DNA of 64,000 nucleotides from Zingiber officinale (taxonomy: Eukaryota; Streptophyta; Magnoliopsida; Zingiberales; Zingiberaceae), in contig NC_055996.1 in assembly GCF_018446385.1 (NCBI RefSeq), forward strand, positions 16,541,317 to 16,605,316. The letters run 5' to 3'. Position numbers and translations under genes: made by a program. Of the stretch, positions 12,385 to 23,718 are shown in pieces (position 1 is the stretch's first letter; every line of letters starts with the position of its first letter). The notes below the pieces were generated by a model. The model was given only the letters and a program-made list of their open reading frames with translations, made no database searches and was not told the origin of the DNA.

Positions 12385-12939
12385 CTAATAAACTAGATAG
12401 GCTATCACCACTCCCACTTGGACAGCCACTAGTGCAATGGCCAACATAATCTCTTTCAACCTGGACTCATTTAGGGTAATCTCAGGTGGGACAACTTTAG
12501 GATTCTCTATCAGATCCACAATCAAATCCTTTTCTGGATCTTCCTCTATCATTTTCGAGTCCTCTTCAAACTCTTCAGGATCCTCTTCAGCCATATGGTG
12601 AAGTAGGTCCTCACACAATTCTGAATATGTGACACGTCTTTTATGACGCCCTCATATATAGTCTGCTATGATCTTAGGATTCTTTGGCAATGAACGCATC
12701 AAAGCCCAGATCCTATAATTGTCCAGGACTAGAAACTCTTCTCGCTTAAGTTTCCAAAATAGGTCATTAAGCCGTCCAACATGTCCGTCGACTCCAAAAG
12801 TAGAGTTATACTCTATCTCCTGAATTTCTTCCCTGAGCTGGTTCCGCCGCACTTCGCGATGAGTCAATGTGGTAATCTTCCATGCCATCTGAAAAATTGA
12901 AATTAAATAAGTCAGTACAAAACTGACTAACCAGTACAA
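12385..12939 (-). pseudogene. Unidentified frames upstream of Copia-A gag (gag-like piece and acidic piece with membrane tail)
   Basis: Two minus-strand open pieces lie in the Copia-A leader. One (12652-12939) contains HVGRLNDLFWKLKREEF and RIWALMRSLPKN, which resembles the helical core of Copia gag proteins. The other (12385-12618) is strongly acidic (EEDPEEFEEDSKMIEEDPEKD) and ends in a hydrophobic stretch, IMLAIALVAVQVGVVIAYLVY, that could span a membrane. I recognise no named family. They may be an accessory gene of Copia-A or part of another decayed element. Confidence 0.4.
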
Positions 12940-13134
12940 AATCGTCTTAATTCAATTTATACAGTTATATAACCAACATAATAAATCAAGAAAAGCAAAT
13001 CTTCTCGATTTTCAGGAGTCTAAGTTGACTGACCCATTTGATCGGTCGATAGAGAATCAGATCCTAAGCTTGGTACATTGTCCTCATTAGAACTAATCTA
13101 ATTGGATAGGGATTTTCTGTACCTATGTTTTGTT

Positions 13135-15009
13135 TGTTGGAATGTATACTATAAGCCTAGCTTTTGTATGAACATATGTTTTTGAGATATTTTGAAATGA
13201 GAATCACTTTGGTCAAATGTCTGCATTTTATATTTATATATATGTTGATGCAGTTGTTCATTTAATTTATATTATAGATAACATGGTGTGTGGTGCCACA
13301 CAGAAGATCATGTTATCGGTTCCTTATAAATTATAAATAGTAGCTCACAACCAAGATGGATAGGGACAAACCATTGGAACAGTTGTAGTGTAATTTGATA
13401 TTAGTTTGTCTTGACTATATAATTACACTAGTACACTGTGTGTATTGAGCAGGACCATTTATGGTTGTTCGATTTATACTGACTATATAAAAGAATAGAA
13501 CCTCTATTATTATGGATGTGCGTAATCTTAATCCCGATATAATAACAAACACATATACTTAGTATTTATTTCTTTAACTTATCAATGGGTGAGATTTATT
13601 CATTAAATCAATAGGCCCGATAAGTTGGGAGATAGTACCATTTATATGGTGTGTTGTTGATTATAAAGGGAAATTGTGTCCTATTTATTTAGGTTGATGA
13701 TGTCCCCTTGAGGAGCTCATAAGGATTGTCATGTAAACCCTGCAGGTGGACTTAGTCTGACATGATAATAAAGTTAAGTGGTACTACTCTTGGAGTCAGG
13801 TGTTAATTAAATGAGTTGTTAGTAACTCATTTAATTAACGGACATACGATATCTTTAACACAGGGAGATTAACGCACTCATGATAAGTAGGAGCCCATAT
13901 TGTAATATGGGATTGGTGCGGTAGTTCATTAATGCCCCTTTAGTGGTATGGGTTATTATTGATGAACTTGAGTTGGGTGTTCGGGTCGAACACAGGAAGC
14001 TTAAGTCCATCAGGAGGCCAAAACTAATTCCTCCTCTCGGTCCCTATTGTAGCCTCTATATATAAAGTCTTGCATCCACCCATCCATAACTTGGTTTGGT
14101 TTAACTTAACTTGATTTAGTTTAACTTAACTTGGTTTGGTTTAACTTAGCTTGGTTTGGTTTAACTTAACTTGGTTTAGTTTAATTTAATTTGGTTTATT
14201 TTAACAAAATTTGTTTAGATTTTTTTTAAACAAAACTTTGTTAATTTTTCTTTCCTTATAACCGACGGTAAGTCTATAAAAAGGAGTAGGATGTGACCCA
14301 TAAAACTTAACTTTCTTATTCTCCATAATCCCTTCTCTCCTTGTGGTTGTCGCCCCCTCTCCTTCTCCTAGGGTTGGCGGCACAATCCTACCCCCTTTCC
14401 TTCTCCTTCTCCTTGCTTAGGGTCGGCACCCTTATTCCCCCTTTCTCCCTTGGTGGCCGGCGACCCCTTCTCACTTGGTGGTCGGCGCCCCTTCCCATCT
14501 ACTTGTGGGCGGCGGCTTGAAGAAAGGGAAGAAGAGCAAGAAAAGTAAGAAGAGGAAGAAGAGAAAGAAGGGGAAGAAGAAGACAAGGAAGGAGATTAGA
14601 AGGTGCCCCATCCTAGCGACTCTTTTGTGGCCGGCGATTTTGGAAGTGAAGAAAAGAGGGTGGTGTTGTCTTGGTAGATCGTCGCCCACATGACGTTCAA
14701 GAAGAGGAGAGGAATACGGCAGAAGATCTTGAGGTCTTTAGCTACAAAGAAAGGTACAATTAGTTCTTTAATTCCGCTGCGTATCTAGTTTCGTTTTTCT
14801 TTGTATCGATTTTGCGTATCGATTTTGAATACCAACACAAGAGGCCAGCGATCTTATGCTTCGATCAAGGTGCGCTTTGATTAATCAAGAACTTGCTTGA
14901 TTGATCAAACACATGTCTAATCGAGCATGTGGGTTGCTAGGAAAGGTTCCGTGCTCGTACAAATTTTTGTACAGGGGATTTACACAGAACGGAATTCCCA
15001 GCGCCAACA
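13135..15009 (+). repeat. Copia-B 5' LTR
   Basis: It runs from TGTTGGAATGTATACT to GCGCCAACA. It holds a TATA-like box (CTATATATAAAG, about 14056) and a 20-bp minisatellite of the unit TTGGTTTGGTTTAACTTAAC at about 14090-14210. Just before its end is the palindrome GTACAAATTTTTGTAC. The short frames inside (14201-14693) are shadows of purine- or pyrimidine-rich LTR sequence. Confidence 0.92.
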
Positions 15010-15011
15010 AT

Positions 15012-16139
15012 TGGTATCAGAGCGGGTTTTCTGTCTCTGTGTGATTGGTTTTCGATTAAATTATTCACTGTTCATATATAATTTAGGCAGGATAATAGTA
15101 GGATATGCATAATAGATTAACTCTATAGTTACAAGTATCCTAGTTCCAACTATTATGGCATATTGTGTTTATATGTGATTTGAACCCTCGGGCATGTCGA
15201 AGGTATTTTGTGTGTGCATGATTGTAATTATTAAATACAGCCGGAGCTGTATTAGTTTATTTTATATTTTGTTCGATCTAGATTATATGTATATTCCTTC
15301 GTAGAATATAGGATCGATAAATGTAATTTTGTTATTTCTTATTGTTGTGGCTTGCTTTGCGTGGTGCTACCTTGAGGACCGGAGGCACGGCGAAGAAGGT
15401 AGCAAGATAGACGTGACGACATAAACCCTAGGGTTGGCGGCGGCTAGGGTTGGTGGCATACGAAGGACAGCGATGGATGAGGCCATAATAGTTGGAAATT
15501 TATTTTCATATTTATTGCCTTTATATGCTGTGTTTGTGTGCTTGTGTGCATGTGTGATGTGTGTGCATGTTAAAATTCCTCGTTTTTAAATAACTAAGTG
15601 GGAGAGAAATTATTTAAATAAATTTCACGGTCTCCATTACTGGTTTGTAAGTGATGCATTCAAACTTGCGCGTTGGCTTTAAGTGCCTTCCTCCACATCG
15701 GATGAGCTTGTTTGCGGATCACTAGATCAAACTTCCTCTATGGATGATTATAGGAAATTATTTAGGTTTTTGTGACATTCTCCATCTGAAGGGGCACAAT
15801 TCTAATTAATGAATTAAGTATCAAATAATGGTATACACTTAGGCGCATTTAATAGTATCCTCCCCATCGGAGCCACTGTTATTATTTGTGTGACCGAAGA
15901 CAAACCAACTATTAATTTTATTTGTCATAATGTTAGGTTGACAAGATAAAAAAATTAATGGGTAAAACCTCCTCTTACAAATGTTTGAATTAGTATACAT
16001 CCACACTATCGTGGCATATGAAATTCACGGTGTTTTGAGGTGTTGGTGAATTTAAATTATATTATTCGAGGAATCAATATTATTTTAAATTCTAAAGTTC
16101 TGACCAAATATTTTATTTTATGATTCTCAGGATTTCAAA
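15012..16139 (+). other. Copia-B primer-binding site and leader
   Basis: TGGTATCAGAGC (15012-15023) is the primer site complementary to the 3' end of initiator-type Met-tRNA, three bases after the LTR. The rest is an untranslated leader with no frame of note before the gag ATG at 16140. Confidence 0.85.
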
Positions 16140-16501
16140 ATGGCTTTCAATCCTCTTGCTATTATTTTAAAAGAAAATAAACTTACTGGTCCAAATTATA
16201 TTGATTGGAACTGGAACTTGGATATTATCTTAACTGCTGAAGAATACGAGTTTGTACTTCTTGAGGTCTGTCCTAGCGTGCCTGATAAGGATTCTAGTGA
16301 AGAGGAGATAGAGAGACATAGGAAATGAGTCAAGGCAGATAAGATGGCGCGATGTTACATTTTGGCTTCTATGTCAAATGTGCTGCAACATCAGCATCAG
16401 ACCCTACCCACTGCCTATGACATGATGCTCAATCTCAAGGAACTCTTCGGACACCAAAATCGAACTACCAGGCAGGAGGCCATGAGAAACTTAATGATGA
16501 C
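16140..16501 (+). pseudogene. Copia-B gag, first block
   Basis: The frame opens with MAFNPLAIILKENKLTGPNY, a typical Copia gag N-terminus, and continues to ARCYILASMSNVLQHQHQ and TTRQEAMRNLM. At 16501 the Tat element is inserted. The gag sequence resumes at 27035 with MTEGAPVSDHILKMMTHLNEM. It is a fossil with few interruptions in this block. Confidence 0.88.
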
Positions 16502-17340
16502 TCTGAGTGCTGAGTCGATGAACGCTGGGTACGTGGCGCTCCCGGTGATGACGTATAGACCTTCGACTGTTGTGAACCTCCGACGAGAACCTGCAAGCAC
16601 AAAACCGAGCCGAGAAGGGGTTCTCGGCAACGACCCTCCGACGCTCAAGTCAACTCTGGCGGAAAGAGAGAAAGACGAGAATGAAAACTGTAGCTACAGT
16701 AACGTAGAATGCATACCTCCGTCGAAGCTTGGGGGTCCTTATATAGGGCTCCCGGGGGGATGCGTGCACGTATCCCAAAGCGTGCACGCTCCTCAAAGCA
16801 TACCTAGAGTGGTCGTATCAGAAAAGCGTGTCTGACGCCATACCGCAACTGTCCAAGCAAATCCTTGACAGGACAGTGGAAGCTTCCCCCGTACGATTCT
16901 TTGTACGACCCGACCGCCGACCATGCTGTCCGTTGGCGGCAGCTGTCTCGAGGTCGATGTCACCCACTGCCCCTTTTGTCTTCTTCTGCGTTGTTTGTCT
17001 ATCACCGGGCCGAACGGGATGTCCGCTTAGGCCTCTTAGCGTCCGGTCAAGGGAGCGTGCCGGGTCGAGCGGGAAGGCCGCTCGGTCGAACACTCGGACG
17101 AGCAACACTGTTCGTCTTGGCGTTCAGCCGGGCAGACAGACCGCTCGGCAGACCAACTCCTCTTCTGAGCGTCGGCAACCCGACCTGCAGTTCGGTTCGG
17201 CTACATACTGGTTCGGTTGCTAGGCCAAGTCTTGCCTCCTATCGGTAGGAACCATTGGCGGACCCCCTGGACTTTGACTTCCCTGCCTACGTGTCATTGA
17301 CCTCTACCAATGTGGGTCCCCTATCCTTATCACCGGATCA
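16502..17340 (-). repeat. Tat element 3' LTR
   Basis: It matches 26194-27034 along its whole length and ends CACCGGATCA. The several overlapping short frames on both strands here are shadows of LTR sequence, and the same shadows recur in the other LTR. Confidence 0.9.
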
Positions 17341-18088
17341 CTTGCCTTCCCCTCAAGTCTAGTCGAAGGAGGTTGTAGGTCCAACTCACTGGACTATTAG
17401 TTCAGTGGTATGATGGCCACTCGGCCACTGATATAAATGTTTTTCTGCACGGGCGTAATGAAAGTGCCCTACGACCGTTCAGCAAATTACCTGATAGAAC
17501 TTGTTTCATTTCTTTCCGCTGGCCTCTAGGTCGGTTGTAAGTCAGTCCATGCTGACGTTTTTAGAATCCCCTCAGAATTCGTGCAAATCCCCTCGCCATT
17601 AAGGTTGAGCATGCGTCCCTGAACACATAATGACGCCCATTAAATGCGATCCTATGACCGGGTGCCACGTGGTACTGTCGCCATCATCATGCAGCGGTGG
17701 CGTCACTTCCGATGGGACCCTCAGCTGTTTAAAATGAACGGTCAGATGCAGGCCTCAGGTCCCGTGACCTGAATCCGACGGCTAGGCAGCATCGGGCCCA
17801 TCCTTGTAAAGCCTTCATCGCTATCCCCCACCGCACTTTTACGTTCGTGCATTTAGAGGCTTTCATTCGCGCTTCGTGCTCCGGCGAACCAGCTTCTTAG
17901 CATCCCGGCAATCTCTCGCTACCTCTCACAACCATCCTTTCCTGTAAGGACTCTCTTCCCTTTTCCTTCTCCTTTGTGTTTTCTCTATTATTCTAGCAAT
18001 ATCTGTGCTCGTTCAATACTATTCCGACCCTCTCTTTCGTCCATCTTTTTGTTTTTCTCTGGTTTTTGCTTTTTCTACTGTTCCGGCG
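17341..18088. other. Tat element non-coding region, possible promoter of the antisense gene
   Basis: No frame of note is present. A plus-strand TATA-like motif, GATATAAATG, at about 17429-17438 and a pyrimidine-rich run at 17940-18085 precede the ATG at 18089. This is where a promoter for the antisense gene would lie. Confidence 0.4.
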
Positions 18089-20336
18089 ATGGCGAGCACC
18101 TCACAACCGTCTAATCCCTTTCCCGACCTATGGTATACGACCATGGAGAGCCGGCTCGATGAGGATGACACAATGAACTTCATCCGCGACTTCGAACTCC
18201 CTTCTACCCATAGATTAATATTAGCTACCTCATCCGACCGGCCACACGATCCGTCGCCCGACACTATTTGTTTCTTCCGAGACCAGTTTGTAGCTGGTCT
18301 GCGTTTTCCTTTACATCCATTTATCCTTGAAGTGTGTAACTATTTTCGCCTCCTGCTCGGCCAACTTGTCCCAAACTCATTCAGGTTGTTGTGCGGAGTA
18401 GTTGTTCTCTTTAGGTTGCATGGCATTCCCTTAGTCCCCAAGATTTTTCATTATTTCTACTATCCCAAACAGTCCGAGTGGGGCACCTTCCTCTTCCAGT
18501 CACGAATTGGCCTTGTTTTCTTTGACAAAATGCCGACCTCGAATAAACATTAGAAGGAGTACTACTTTTACCTTCGTCTTCCTGAGCTTCTAGCTTTCCG
18601 AACCAAATGGCAGACCGCCGTGCCGACCCCGCCGGATCTTGGTAAATACAAGAGCTAGCCGGCCTACCTCCATGCAGCCAACCAACTGGCCGGGCAGAAA
18701 TTCAACATCCATAAGCTGCTTTGTGAGGGTGTGCTATACATATTCGGATTGAGTCCGATCCGAACGAACCTTTCGAGCAGCATGGGTAAGCGTTTTTCTC
18801 GCCCCCTTTCCTTTTGGTCTAACTGATTTATTCTTCTTTTATGCAGCCGACATCATGTGGCGCGCCAAGGCCACTGAGAGGATGAGGTTGAGGGCCGCCG
18901 AGATAGAGGCGACGACAGCTAAGGAGATGGTCGACCGGGGCATTGCGCCGGTCGACTCACACGAGGGTGAGAGCGAAGAAGCTCCACCCGCCGTTGGAGA
19001 GTCGGTCGTTCGGGTCCCTGCAACCGAAGCGGTCGACGATGCTACCTCGTCTGCTGGACATCCTATGCCGGAGGACGTGGGGCACTCGGCGGATGACGCT
19101 CCACTGGTGACACACAAGCGGCATCAGACGGATCCTCCTGCCCATTCGGCTACATCTGTGGAACCAGTGTCAGAGCAGGTCGGTGCTCCTTCTGCAGCAG
19201 TCGACCCAACCCCCGTTTCAGTCGAGGCAATTTCCTCGGATCGAACTCCCTCACAGCTCGATCTGCCAGTGGCTTCCCTCGAAGCACGGCCCGTCAGTTC
19301 TCTGCCATGAGCCCATTGTCGGCTTAAGCGCTCGGGCATAATCTCTGCTCCGCTCGGCGAGTCGTCCGGTTGTGCAACTTCAGCCCAGTCTGATCCGAAC
19401 GGCCGTCGAGTGATTAAGGTTGCCCTATATCTCCCAATAGAAGAATTCCTTCTGGCGGCTGATCGGCCAACTGCCCCTGAATATCAGATCACCATCCACG
19501 GACCACTTGCCAAAATATGGGAGGATGCGAGGGCCCGTGTCGCCCTAATGACTCTCGGTCAGCTCGGTGATAGCCACTTGCAGCAGGCTACCGGAGTATG
19601 CCCCTCAAACTCCTATATGATTATTTTGCTTGGTTCTTGATATTATTTCATCTGAGCGCAGAACTGGGTGGAGAACATCGCGATCAGCAACCACCTGACG
19701 GCGCTAGAGGAAGAGTTGAAGAAACTTCAGATTTCTGGAGGGGCGCCAGCTCAGGGGCCCTCGTACGCCATGCTTCGGACCGAGCTGAACAAAACAGAAA
19801 AACTGCTGGAGGCGGAGCGGCACAAATCTTCTGGCCTGGAAACCAGGGTAGTTGGGCTCGAAGCCCAGGTTAAGTCTCACAACCAGGAGATCAAGCTGGC
19901 GACTAACAAGAAGAATAGAGTTGTTTCTGACCTAGAGGCAAAGAATGTGCAGGCCCGAGCGCTGGAACAACGCGTCCAAGAATTGACTAGCCTGCTATCC
20001 ACCGAGCGGGAAAGCTGATCAGCAGTCCAAGCTAAATCTCAAGGAGATAAGAAGGATCTCTAGGACACCCTCGAAGTTGCCTGAGCCGCTCTCAAGGAGT
20101 ACCAAGATGGCGAGTCCGGTCGCTTCGCGGTGATGAGGAAAAACTATGTCCGTTCGGAAGAATTTGGAAATAGGCTCAATGATCGGCTTGTCCTGGCCTT
20201 TGAGGAAGCCATCCATGCTACGACTGCCTATCTGAAGGCCAAGGGCCATCTTCCGGAGACGGCGTCCGTCCCCCCCAGAGATCTGGTCGATCTGCTAGAA
20301 ACCATCTTCGAGCCAATCTTCGATGTTCTGGAGTGA
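18089..20336 (+). pseudogene. Antisense extra gene of the Tat element (Transposase_28-like, gypsy-type domain)
   Basis: This gene reads against the element's gag-pol. The ATG at 18089 (MASTSQPSNPFPDL) leads into FRDQFVAGLRFPLHPFILEV and a downstream LHGIPLVPKIFHYF. That is the pattern of the plant domain long named putative gypsy-type transposase (PF04195), seen as antisense genes in Tat elements. Short GT-AG candidates at about 18786-18846 and 19596-19661 suggest three exons. The later parts are low-complexity acidic (18855-19310) and a long coiled coil (about 19668-20336; KLLEAERHKSSGLETRVVGL). It is broken in a few places. The function of this protein family in the element is unknown. Confidence 0.72.
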
Positions 20337-20516
20337 GGAGTACCTTTAAATTTTGAAGTTTCATCTGTATACTCGCCGTTCGACGAGTTAATATTATCCG
20401 AATTTATCCAACTTTTATTCAACTTTTGTCTACGTACTGGCTATGCAACGAGTCAACATAACCTTTCAATTTTGTTCTTCTTTACTTCTCGAAACACATT
20501 CTTTCTGAGCGACACT

Positions 20517-20842
20517 CGGCGGTATTCGAGCCGGGGGGTTTATAGTCGCCGGTCCGACTCTGGGATTTAACGTCGCCGCTCGACGGTTTTCGAGCCAGGG
20601 GGTTTATAGTCGCCGGTCTGACTCTGGGATTTAACGTCACCGCTCGACGGTCTTCGGACCGGGGGGTTTATAGTCACCGGTCTGACTCTGGGATTTAACG
20701 TCATCGCTCGACGGTCTTCGGGTCGGGGGGTTTATAGTCGCCGGTCCGACTCTGGGATTTAACATCGCCGCTCGACGGTCTTCGAGCCGGGGGGTTTATA
20801 GTCCCCGGTCCGACTCTGGGATTTAACGTCGCCGTTCGACGG
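20517..20842. repeat. 64-bp tandem repeat, about five copies
   Basis: The unit begins CGACGGTCTTCG and contains GGGGGGTTTATAGTCGCCGG and GACTCTGGGATTTAACGTC. Starts fall at 20517, 20581, 20645, 20709, 20773 and (partial) 20837. It lies between the 3' ends of the pol genes and the antisense gene, where Tat elements commonly carry tandem repeats. Confidence 0.9.
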
Positions 20843-20933
20843 TGATTTCACAAAACCCTTCTGTTTTTACTTCCTGTGGTTGAAAGAGACAAAGGGTGAC
20901 AAATATATGTCATGTATTACATTGGCGCACCTT

Positions 20934-22212
20934 TTATCCAGCTCGGTACGGCTGGAGGTGGCTCGCACTCCAGGGTCGCTCTAGCTTCCGTCCGTCTTCA
21001 TCCTCGAGGTAATAGGTGTTCGAACGGAGCTTTTCTACAATCTTGAACGGTCCAGCCCAAGGAGCTCCCAGCTTGATCACATCGCCGACCGACTTGACTT
21101 TCTTCCTGACGAGGTCGCCGACCTGAAAAGATCTGGGCATTATCCGCCTGTTGTAGTTTTGCTTCATCCTCTGCTGGTACGCCATCAACCGGACGGTGGC
21201 CTTGGCTCGCACCTCGTCCACCAGGTCCAGCTCCAAATGCCTCAGCTCAGCATTGTTCTCGTCGTAGACTCGGATCCGATCGGATTCTACTCCGACTTCT
21301 ACTGGGACGATGACCTCTCCCCCATACACCAGGTGGAAGGGGGTCGCTTCTGTTCCTTCCTTGGGCGTCGTTCGGAGTGCCCATAATACCTCGGGCAGCA
21401 CGTCTACCCAACTCCCTCCTTCATGGTCGAGCCGAGCCCGCAGAACTCGCAAGATCTCCCGAATGGCGACTTCAGCTTGCCCATTGCTTTGGGGATACGC
21501 AACGGAGGTAAAAGTCTACTGGATGTCGTACCCCTCACACCACTCCTTGAGTTATTAGCCCGAGAACTGTCTTCCATTGTTTGAGATGAGTCACCGTGGG
21601 ATGCCGAACCGATAAATGATGTGCTGCAGATGAATTTTTTGACCATCTGCTCGGTTATTTTAGCCATTAGTTCGGCCTCGATCCACTTAGAGAAATAGTC
21701 GACTGCTACTAGCAAGAACTTCCGTTGTCTGGTCACCATTGAAAATGCTCCCACAATGTCCATGCCCCATTGATCGAATGGGCAGGACATTGTGGATGCT
21801 TTAATTCTTCCGCGGGACGATGTGAGAAATTGTGGTACCTTTGGCAGGATAAGCACGTGGCAACTGCCCGGGCGGCGTCCTCCTGTAAAGTTGGCCAAAA
21901 GTAGCTGACCAAAAGAATCTTCCTCGCCAATGAGCGGTCGCCTGGATGCCCTCCGCATGAGCCTTGGTGTACCTCTTGCAGAATATAGTCCACATCCTCC
22001 GGGCCAACGCATTTAAGTAAAGGCCCGGAGAACGCTTTTTTGTAGAGCTGGTCGCCAATGAGGACGAACCGACCAGCTCTCCTTCTGAGCAGATGCGCTT
22101 CCGACCTATCGGACGGCGTTGCTCCTGACTTCAGAAACTCTGTTATAGTCGTCTGCCAGTCATTTGGAAATGTGAGTCCCTCCATCCGGTCGATGTGGGC
22201 GACCAGAGACAC
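20934..22212 (-). pseudogene. Tat element integrase
   Basis: The N-terminal zinc-binding pattern is present (VHQGSCGGHPGDRSLARKIL, then CLSCQRY). Core motifs follow: WGMDIVGAF, VDYFSKWIEAE, and later LWALRTTPKEGTEATPFHLVYG. The C-terminal piece (20934-21452) ends in a chromodomain-less tail with LVRKKVKSVGDV and GPFKIVE. It is split into several open pieces, so it is a fossil. Confidence 0.88.
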
Positions 22213-22416
22213 CTGCTCGACTGGCTGCTCGATGACGATCGGTGATATCGAGCTGGCTAGCTTAGCCAGCTCATCTGTAGCCTGATTCTCCGCTCAGGGG
22301 ATCTTCTGTATCAGCACCTCTCGGAAGTCGGCTTTCAGTTTTGCGAAGGCTTCCTCATAAAGCTTGAGCCGGACGTTGCTTATCTCAAATGCTCCCGAAA
22401 GTTGCTGAGCAGCCAA

Positions 22417-23663
22417 CTATGAATCTGAATAAATCAAAACATTGCTAGCTCCCACATGCCGAGCGGCCTGCAAACCTGCTATTAGTGCCTCATACTCTAC
22501 TTCATTGTTGATTGCTCGATAGTCCAGCCGTACGGACAAGTGCATCCGTTCTTCGTGGGGGGAAACCAGCAGCACGCCAACCCCACTTCCCTGCCGAGTG
22601 GACGATCCATCTACGTACACCTTCCAGGTGGCTTCAGGCTCGGGATTTTGTACCTCAGTGACGAAGTCTGCCAACGACTGCGCCTTAATAGCCGTCCAGG
22701 GCTGATACTGTATGTCGAACTCGCTAAGCTCCGTGGTCCATTTGATCAGTCGCCCGGATGCCTCGGGGTTCAGCAGAACTCGACCTAAGGGACTATTTGT
22801 CATGACAATGATCGTATGCCCCAGGAAATAGGGCCGGAGCCTCCGAGCGGTGAGAACAAGTGAGAAGGCAAGCTTCTCAAGACCAGTGTAGCAAGACTCA
22901 GAATCCTTTAGAATGTGGCTAAGGAAATACACTGGTTGTTCTTCGCCGTTCTGCCGGATTAGCGCCGAGCCGACCGTGTGCTTGGTTGAAGACAGATAAA
23001 TGCGGAGAGGCTCGCCGACAGATAGCTTAGCTAATACAGGTAATGAGTATAGGTAGGCCTTCAATTCTTCGAATGCTCGGTCGCATTCCTCATCCCATTG
23101 GAATTTGGTTGCTCGGCGCAGGATCTTGAAGAAGGGCATGCTCCAATCGACCGTCCTGGAGATGAACCGAGATAGTGCTGTTATGCGACCCGTAAGGAGT
23201 TGAACTTCCTTCAAGTTTCTGGGCGGCGGCATATCTTGTAGCGCTTTGACCTTGCTAGGGTTGGCTTCAATGCCTCGCTCGGTGACTATGTAGCCTAGGA
23301 AACGACCACTTTTTGCTCCGAACAGACACTTTTGCGGGTTCAACTTGACCCCGTACGTCTACAATGTCTGGAAGGTTTCTTCTATATCTGCACAGAGGTT
23401 GGTCATTCGGAGTGATTTAATGAGTATATCATCAACATATACCTCTAGGTTTACCCGATCTGCTTTCGGAACACCTTGTTCATGAGTCGCTGGTACGTAG
23501 CCCCGGCATTTTTCAGTCCGAAAGGCATTATGTTGTAGCAATAGGTGTCGTCCGCCGTAATGAAACTCACTTTCTCTTGGTCTTCTCGGGCGAGCGGCAC
23601 TTGGTGGTACCCCTGATAAGCATCCAGCATGCATATCAGCTCGCATCCAGCGGTCGAGTCCAC
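22417..23663 (-). pseudogene. Tat element reverse transcriptase, RNase H and second RNase H
   Basis: 23359-23663 carries the middle of reverse transcriptase (LDAYQGYHQVPLA, NIMPFGLKNAGATYQRLMN, VYVDDILIKS). 22417-23343 continues with the RT thumb (LGYIVTERGIEANPSKVKAL), a Ty3-type RNase H (SALIRQNGEEQPVYFLSHIL) and a second, archaeal-type RNase H (KVYVDGSSTRQGSGVGVLLV, YEALIAGLQAA). The extra RNase H is a hallmark of Tat elements. It is broken into a few open pieces. Confidence 0.9.
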
Positions 23664-23718
23664 TATTTGGTCAATTCGGGGTAGAGGGTAGAAGTCCTTT
23701 GGGCATGCCTTGTTTAGA

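Noticed and set aside
14201-14693. Cluster of frames on both strands rich in Ser or Lys
   Set aside because: They are in the Copia-B LTR over a pyrimidine/purine-biased stretch and recur at 49083-49505 in the other LTR.
16793-17248. Four overlapping frames of about 70-130 codons
   Set aside because: They lie wholly in the Tat LTR, recur in the second LTR at 26344-26983, and match no protein pattern.
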